In this document: piece after piece, positions 60,816-64,000 of the stretch
Layout of the letters: every line of letters starts with the position of its first letter
Position numbering within the stretch: the first letter of the stretch is position 1
Assembly (NCBI GenBank): GCA_030433805.1
Contig: JARUXA010000002.1
Location: 1 to 64,000 of the forward strand
Reading direction: 5' to 3'
DNA length: 64,000 bases
From: Sphingomonas sp. PsM26
GTDB taxonomy: Bacteria; Pseudomonadota; Alphaproteobacteria; Sphingomonadales; Sphingomonadaceae
Translations under genes and position numbers: made by a program
The notes under the pieces: model-generated
Told to the model about the DNA's origin: nothing
The model's database searches: none
What the model saw: the letters and a program-made list of their open reading frames with translations, nothing else

Positions 60816-63800
60816 TCAGAACTTGAACGAGGCACCGGCATAGAGGAACCGGCCGACCGCATCATATTGCGTGGCGGCTTCGTTGCCGATCAGGCCGTAC
60901 GGCCCGAGCTGGTCGAACAGATTGTCGACCCCGACGTAGAAGCCGAACTTCGACTTGGGCGTGATGTCGAGCCGCAGATCCGAATAGGAAATCAGCGGAT
61001 AGCGCACGACCGAGTAGGAATCCGGGTTCGTCGGCGGGCGACCCTGCACCGAATTTTGCGTTTCGAACGCAAGGATCGTCGTCTTGTCATATCCGCGGAA
61101 GCGGTAGCCGAAGTTGAACAGCTTGTTGGAGACGTTCAGCGACAGCGTGCCCTGCCATTCCGGGTCACCCAGGTTGCCGAGCTGCTGGATGATGAAGTTG
61201 GGGTCGTTGATGTCGGTGTAATTGTCCTTCATCAGCGCCTTGGACACGATCGCGCGCAGCGCGAAATTGACCGAGGATGACAGCTGTCCGCGGTAGGCGG
61301 CTTCGATGTCGATGCCCGAGTTGGTGTTCTTGGCATAGTTGAACGGTCCCGCGACGAACGACGGGCCGGACGTCGGCAGCGTGATGACGGTGCCGTTGTT
61401 GGTCACGTCGCTTTGACCACGGAACGTGCCGTTCGGGTTGCGGAAGATCGAGGCGCAGAACGGATTGTTGATCCCGCCCGGGCTGTCATAGCATTGGTTG
61501 ATGATCGTCTGCGGCGTTAGTGTGTTGATCGCCTGGCTGATCTTGATGTAATAGTAATCGACGCTGAGCGTCAGCCCCGGAACCGCCCGCGGCAGGAACA
61601 ATGCCCCGACGGTCAGGCTGTCACTGATCTCGGCGGTCAGTGAACTGTTGCTGCCGTTGACCCCGGAAACGCCCGATGCCGCACGGTTCGAGAAGGGTTC
61701 GGTCACGCCGTTGAAGGTCTGCGTCGTCGGAACGCCGGCAGCGGCGCAATTGCGGACGCGGTTCGGATTGTTGTTGATATTCTGTTGCCCGCAAGGATCC
61801 ACCAGACCGTTGAGGAAGGTCTGCGTCAACGGCGAGTACAGGTCGGACTGGGTTGGTGCGCGAATGGCGCGGGCGTAGCCGGCGCGGAAGCGCACGTCGC
61901 GTACTGGCGCGTACGTCCCGTTGAAGTTGTACGCGACCACCGTGCCCGTGTTGCCGATGTTGTAGTTTGAGACGCGAACCGCACCATCGACCGACAGTTC
62001 ATAGGCGAACGGCAGTTCCTTCAGCAGCGGAACGTTAACCTCGGCGAACCCTTCCTTGACGATCTGGTTGGGCGGACGGAAATCCGGGATCGTGTTGAGG
62101 AAGGTGCAGCCCGCTGCCGGGCAGGCAACGCCGGACGTTCCCGCAGTAAACGCATCATATGCTGCGAACGCGGTTTCCTTGCGATACTCGCCACCCAACA
62201 CGAAGGCGATCGGACCGCCGGGCAACGAGAAGAGCTGCGACAGGTCGCCTGCGACATAGCCGGTCACGTCGTACAGATTGGCGCGCTGGACGCGGCTGGA
62301 GGTGTAGCCGAAGTAATCGATCGCTGCGCGGCTTGGCTGGCCCTCGCCGAACAGGTTGACCGGAACGCAGGCGGCATCGTCGTTGGCGGTGCTGGCATCG
62401 GCGTTGATGCCGCACACGATCTGCCCGGAGGCGTTGCGCACCGCGTTGATCGAATTGGCGTACTTCTGGCGGTTCAGATTGCCCGCAGTGCGGTAGAAGG
62501 TAGAGAGATTGCCGTAGTTGAACGAGACGTCATACTTCCAGTCTTCGTTGAACGTGCCGCGAACACCGACGATCGCGCGAGTCTGCTCGCGCAGATGATC
62601 CTCGCCGCGACCACCGAAATCGGTGTTGAAGCGCTGCGCAGTAAAAGTCGTCGTGCCGGGGGCGAGCGTCGACACCAGTTGCGCGCGGGCTTGCGGGGTC
62701 AGGAACGGGTTGTTGATGCTGAATGTGTTGTTGAAGAAGGTCGGCTGGCCTTCCTGATTGGCGTTCGCGCGGAAATATTGCGCTTCGAAATATGGGTCGA
62801 ACGCGGGCGTGACCTGGAAGTGACCCGAGATGTACGCCGACCGCCGCACGAGCCCCGGAATGATGAAGCCGTTCTCAAGCAAGGTCGATCCGCGCCCACC
62901 CTGGCAGTTGCTCGATCCGTAGGGGCGGAAGTCGGTGATGCAATTGTTCGGCGTCAGGCTGCCGTCCGGGTTGAAGGCATAAGCGGTGCCGAACTGCGCG
63001 AGCGGATTGGCGGAGGCTGGGTTGGGAAGGCCCGAGCACGCGGCGGCTCGGCGCGCGGTGAAGGCGGTCGCGGACTCCCCGGTGGCTGCCACGTTCGGGC
63101 AGGTTGCGACGAACATGCCACCTCCCGAAATGTTGCCGTTCCGGATGCCGCGGATGAACACGCTGTCGGGAATGCCGTCCCCGGTCGAGGGTTCGGCCGG
63201 GCGAAGCGCGCCTGCCGACGGGTTGAGGTTCGCGCCGGTGTTCTGGACGAGCTGGAACTGATTGCGACCGCTGAAGGCGCCCGTGGTTTCGTCGCGATCA
63301 CTGTTCAGCAGGGTGCCCGCATTGGCATATTCGAGCGAGATCGTCAGGTTCGCGCGCCCTTCGGCGAAATTATGCCCGGCGGTGATCGCACCGATATAGG
63401 ACGGGCGGTCGCCGCGCGACGAGATGCCCGACTGGCCGCGGACCTTGATGCCTTCGAAATCGTGCTTGAGGACGAAGTTGGCGACGCCGGCAACCGCGTC
63501 CGAACCGTAGATCGCCGAATTGCCGCCCGTCACGATGTCGAGTCGTTCGAGCAGGTCATTCGGCACGATGTTGACGTCGGGCCGGTTGATCCCCGGCGTT
63601 GCAGTCACGATGCGCCGACCGTCGAGCAGCACGAGCGTCCGCGCGGTGCCGAGCCCGCGCAGATCGAGCGCGCTGATGCCTGCGCGACCGATCGCGTTCT
63701 GCGAGTTGGCTTGGTTCACCGAAGAGCGCAGCTGCGGCAGCTGGTTGACCAGATCGCCGATCGCGACGCCGCCGCGGTTGAGCAGTTCGGACGCGGTCAC

Positions 63801-64000
63801 CGACGTGATCGGGACCGAAGAGGACAGGTTGGGGCGGTTGAGGCGCGTGCCCGTCACCACGATCTCGGGTGCGCCTTCTTCGGACGCGGTGGGGTCGGTC
63901 TGCGCGTCCGCAAAGGTCGGATTGTCGCCTACCGTCTGTGCTGCTGCAACGGCCGCCGTGTCCGTCGTCTGGTCCGTCACCGATTTCGCAAATGCTGCCG
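60816..64000 (-). CDS. TonB-dependent outer-membrane receptor (5' end outside window)
   Basis: The visible part encodes about 1061 residues and is still open at the window edge (codons for AAFAKSVTDQ run off it), so the signal peptide and start lie beyond. The plug domain begins with APEIVVTGTRLNRPN and has LDLRGLGTARTLVLLDGRR and GGNSAIYGSDAVAGVANFVL. The barrel ends YAGASFKF, with a C-terminal Phe as in outer-membrane beta-barrels. It is a large receptor of the type abundant in sphingomonads; the ligand is unknown, and no adjacent genes identify it. Confidence 0.9.
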   Translation of the reverse strand, partial: AAFAKSVTDQTTDTAAVAAAQTVGDNPTFADAQTDPTASEEGAPEIVVTGTRLNRPNLSSSVPITSVTASELLNRGGVAIGDLVNQLPQLRSSVNQANSQNAIGRAGISALDLRGLGTARTLVLLDGRRIVTATPGINRPDVNIVPNDLLERLDIVTGGNSAIYGSDAVAGVANFVLKHDFEGIKVRGQSGISSRGDRPSYIGAITAGHNFAEGRANLTISLEYANAGTLLNSDRDETTGAFSGRNQFQLVQNTGANLNPSAGALRPAEPSTGDGIPDSVFIRGIRNGNISGGGMFVATCPNVAATGESATAFTARRAAACSGLPNPASANPLAQFGTAYAFNPDGSLTPNNCITDFRPYGSSNCQGGRGSTLLENGFIIPGLVRRSAYISGHFQVTPAFDPYFEAQYFRANANQEGQPTFFNNTFSINNPFLTPQARAQLVSTLAPGTTTFTAQRFNTDFGGRGEDHLREQTRAIVGVRGTFNEDWKYDVSFNYGNLSTFYRTAGNLNRQKYANSINAVRNASGQIVCGINADASTANDDAACVPVNLFGEGQPSRAAIDYFGYTSSRVQRANLYDVTGYVAGDLSQLFSLPGGPIAFVLGGEYRKETAFAAYDAFTAGTSGVACPAAGCTFLNTIPDFRPPNQIVKEGFAEVNVPLLKELPFAYELSVDGAVRVSNYNIGNTGTVVAYNFNGTYAPVRDVRFRAGYARAIRAPTQSDLYSPLTQTFLNGLVDPCGQQNINNNPNRVRNCAAAGVPTTQTFNGVTEPFSNRAASGVSGVNGSNSSLTAEISDSLTVGALFLPRAVPGLTLSVDYYYIKISQAINTLTPQTIINQCYDSPGGINNPFCASIFRNPNGTFRGQSDVTNNGTVITLPTSGPSFVAGPFNYAKNTNSGIDIEAAYRGQLSSSVNFALRAIVSKALMKDNYTDINDPNFIIQQLGNLGDPEWQGTLSLNVSNKLFNFGYRFRGYDKTTILAFETQNSVQGRPPTNPDSYSVVRYPLISYSDLRLDITPKSKFGFYVGVDNLFDQLGPYGLIGNEAATQYDAVGRFLYAGASFKF

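Noticed and set aside
60816..63980. GTG 63980 as the start of the TonB receptor
   Set aside because: The frame stays open to the window edge with AAFAKS before it and no signal peptide has appeared, so the real start lies outside.

Overview
The window looks like chromosomal DNA from an alphaproteobacterium of the order Sphingomonadales, most likely Sphingomonas or a close relative. The evidence is high GC, the gene order phoR-pstSCAB-phoU-phoB, the split ATP synthase order atpI-atpB-atpE-b'-b, a DUF2794 protein, a Vgr-related HExxH protein, a very large TonB-dependent receptor, and many dispersed palindromic repeats. The placement is an inference from gene content; no database search was possible. 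I found no rRNA, tRNA, CRISPR array, prophage or intact insertion sequence. The first 60 bases are a C homopolymer followed by G5, probably a contig-end artefact.

Layout. 0-3 kb: a TauE/SafE permease divergent from cysE, a DUF2794 gene, repeats and a short-chain dehydrogenase. 3-11 kb: the complete phosphate uptake and sensing module on the minus strand. 11-17 kb: gph, then glmU, a VapBC-like toxin-antitoxin pair, glmS and a ROK sugar kinase, so a toxin-antitoxin pair sits between two UDP-GlcNAc pathway genes. 17-21 kb: a translationally coupled pair made of a REC-GGDEF-EAL regulator and a membrane histidine kinase. 21-25 kb: a copper chaperone and the dnaK-dnaJ heat-shock unit behind a sigma-32-like promoter. 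25-30 kb: purB, an EF-hand protein, a tandem palindromic repeat array and an arsR-arsC-arsH operon with no arsenite pump. 30-33 kb: radC and the F0 operon of ATP synthase.

33-45 kb: mixed metabolism. It holds an orphan AstD-type dehydrogenase, SelO, an alpha/beta hydrolase followed by an SDR-GH130 pair, a lower-GC patch with two unknown genes, a diguanylate cyclase, a glycosyltransferase and a nitronate-monooxygenase-like flavoprotein with four C-terminal cysteines. 44-54 kb: recO, leuB, a succinate-semialdehyde dehydrogenase, then xseB-ispA-coaD, a cyclophilin, queA, an EF-hand protein, a metallo-beta-lactamase-fold hydrolase, a dienelactone hydrolase-like protein and a glutathione transferase. 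54-64 kb: a DUF1289 protein, a RhlE-like helicase, small and unknown genes, an MHS-type MFS transporter, alanine racemase, a strong terminator and the 3' part of a TonB-dependent receptor that runs off the window end.

Two very short genes with good ribosome binding sites (26 and 47 codons, both hydrophobic) were found by hand. At least four families of dispersed inverted repeats lie between genes. The least explained parts are the HK/REC-GGDEF-EAL pair, the cysteine-rich flavoprotein, the short membrane peptides with structured leaders and the gene-poor stretch at 57.2-58.07 kb.
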